6,170 bases of DNA from Hyphomicrobiales bacterium. GTDB lineage: Bacteria; Pseudomonadota; Alphaproteobacteria; Rhizobiales; JAJFHB01. The stretch spans positions 1-6,170 of the forward strand of contig JAJFHB010000279.1 of assembly GCA_021775795.1 (NCBI GenBank), written 5' to 3'. The translations under genes were made by a program, and so were the position numbers. Below are positions 5,094 to 6,170 of this stretch, one piece after another. The first letter of the stretch is position 1; the number at the start of each line of letters is the position of its first letter. Under the pieces are notes generated by a model that was not told the origin of the DNA, made no database searches, and saw only the letters and a program-made list of their open reading frames with translations.

Positions 5094-6170
5094 TCAAGTC
5101 TGCGGTTGCGGCTCCATATCACCTGTGTCTTCGCCACCGGCGCCGCGCGTCGGACGGCCGGCCACAGGTACCGCAGAACCCGTTTCACCAGGTGTGTCGT
5201 CGCCGCTGTCGCGGACCGGTTGCACACCATTCATCAATCCCTTGATCTCATCACCGGACAGTGTTTCGTATTCCAGAAGACCATTTGCAACTGAATGCAG
5301 GTCGTCAAGATTGTCCTGAAGGATCTGGGTTGCAAGCTGGTACCCCTGATCGACCACAGCATGTACTTCACTGTCGACTATCCGTTGCGTGTCATCGCTC
5401 AGATTTTGAGTACGTGTCACAGAATGCCCCAGGAAGACTTCTTCTTCGTTGTCTCCATAGGCAAGGGGTCCGAGTTTGTCGCTCATGCCGTACTGGGTCA
5501 CCATCGCCCGGGCAAGGGTGGTTGCCATCTTGATGTCAGATGATGCGCCTGATGTGACTTTGTCATGGCCGAAGATGATCTCCTCAGCAACACGTCCGCC
5601 CATCGCTACAGCTATATCGGCATTCATTTTTGCCCGTGTCACAGACAGATGATCCCGCTCAGGCAGCCGCATGACCATGCCAAGCGCCCGGCCGCGCGGA
5701 ATAATCGTCGCCTTGTGCACCGGATCAGAAGCCTCAAGCATCAGCGCTACCAGAGCATGACCGCCTTCGTGGTACGCTGTCAGTGAGCGTTCTTCTTCCG
5801 TCATCACCAGTGATCGGCGCTCGGCACCCATCAAAACCTTGTCCTTGGCGTCCTCAAACTCCTGCTGTGTCACCATCCGTTTGGAACGGCGCGCCGCAAG
5901 CAAGGCTGCTTCGTTCACAAGGTTTGCAAGATCAGCTCCCGAGAACCCGGGGGTGCCGCGCGCAACAACCTTCGGATCCACATCCGGCGCCAAAGGCACC
6001 TTGCGCATGTGAACCTTGAGGATCTTCTCGCGGCCAATGACATCGGGGTTTGGAACCACGACCTGGCGGTCAAAACGTCCCGGCCGCAAGAGAGCGGGAT
6101 CGAGAACGTCCGGACGGTTGGTGGCCGCAATAAGGATTACGCCCTCATTCGCCTCAAAGCCGTCCATTTC
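5094..6170 (-). CDS. ftsH: ATP-dependent zinc metalloprotease FtsH (C-terminal 358 codons; N-terminus beyond window edge)
   Basis: FtsH is a hexameric AAA+ protease anchored in the inner membrane that unfolds and degrades damaged membrane proteins and regulatory proteins. The frame is open to the window edge, so the membrane segments and Walker motifs lie outside. Seen, counting from the M at 6167: the end of the AAA core with AATNRPD (14-20) and LLRPGRFDR (26-34, second region of homology with the arginine fingers); the AAA lid with [16 protein letters not shown] (74-89); the zinc site HEGGH (133-137) with catalytic E134; and the third zinc ligand candidate D211 in [12 protein letters not shown] coiled-coil-like helix follows, then a Gly/Asp-rich disordered tail of about 35 residues ending EPQPQT. 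HEGGH in place of HEAGH is common in Alphaproteobacteria. It lies upstream of folP and glmM on the same strand, the same order as in Escherichia coli. Confidence 0.97.
   Translation of the reverse strand, partial: EMDGFEANEGVILIAATNRPDVLDPALLRPGRFDRQVVVPNPDVIGREKILKVHMRKVPLAPDVDPKVVARGTPGFSGADLANLVNEAALLAARRSKRMVTQQEFEDAKDKVLMGAERRSLVMTEEERSLTAYHEGGHALVALMLEASDPVHKATIIPRGRALGMVMRLPERDHLSVTRAKMNADIAVAMGGRVAEEIIFGHDKVTSGASSDIKMATTLARAMVTQYGMSDKLGPLAYGDNEEEVFLGHSVTRTQNLSDDTQRIVDSEVHAVVDQGYQLATQILQDNLDDLHSVANGLLEYETLSGDEIKGLMNGVQPVRDSGDDTPGETGSAVPVAGRPTRGAGGEDTGDMEPQPQT

Noticed and set aside
5757..5771. HEGGH instead of HEAGH in the FtsH zinc site
   Set aside because: Both histidines and the catalytic glutamate are present; this variant is common in Alphaproteobacteria.

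Overview
The window looks like a piece of alphaproteobacterial chromosome, most likely from the Hyphomicrobiales (Rhizobiales) or a near relative. The main reasons are the FtsH fragment with its HEGGH zinc motif and a C-terminus ending in EPQPQ, a short outer-membrane beta-barrel protein with a proline-rich N-terminus of the Omp25/RopB-like kind, TTAA-N7-TTAA boxes of the type bound by the alphaproteobacterial regulator CtrA, and a dihydropteroate synthase with an N-terminal extension that I recall from other Alphaproteobacteria. Assignment below class level is a guess. I see no tRNA, rRNA, CRISPR array, insertion sequence or phage gene.

Layout from left to right. Positions 1-209 (minus) hold the first 69 codons of a covalent-FAD amine dehydrogenase of the dimethylglycine/sarcosine dehydrogenase type, cut by the window edge. 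Upstream of it lie a small imperfect direct repeat and then a textbook intrinsic terminator (345-379, minus) that ends the next gene, an exported beta-barrel protein (412-1101, minus). A 388-bp AT-rich divergent intergenic region (1102-1489) separates this gene from a ten-helix EamA/DMT-family transporter (1490-2419, plus). That region is the richest regulatory stretch in the window: a 31-bp dyad, two CtrA-like boxes and a repeated 12-bp motif. The transporter converges on glmM with only 9 bp between the stop codons.

The right half is a housekeeping block on the minus strand, transcribed right to left: ftsH (3' part, 5094-6170), folP (3905-4960) and glmM (2429-3772). The order ftsH-folP-glmM is the same as in Escherichia coli, but here the genes are separated by gaps of about 130 bp. 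The first gap carries a perfect 11-bp hairpin that may act as an ftsH terminator or attenuator. The second carries a duplicated ATGTTT...GATACGG motif just ahead of glmM. FtsH degrades membrane and cytosolic proteins, FolP makes dihydropteroate for folate, and GlmM makes glucosamine-1-phosphate for peptidoglycan and lipopolysaccharide. The genes share a location and no evident pathway.

I found no undescribed gene system. The observations most worth checking are non-coding: the CtrA-like boxes and dyad ahead of the outer-membrane protein, the duplicated motif ahead of glmM, and the hairpin between ftsH and folP.
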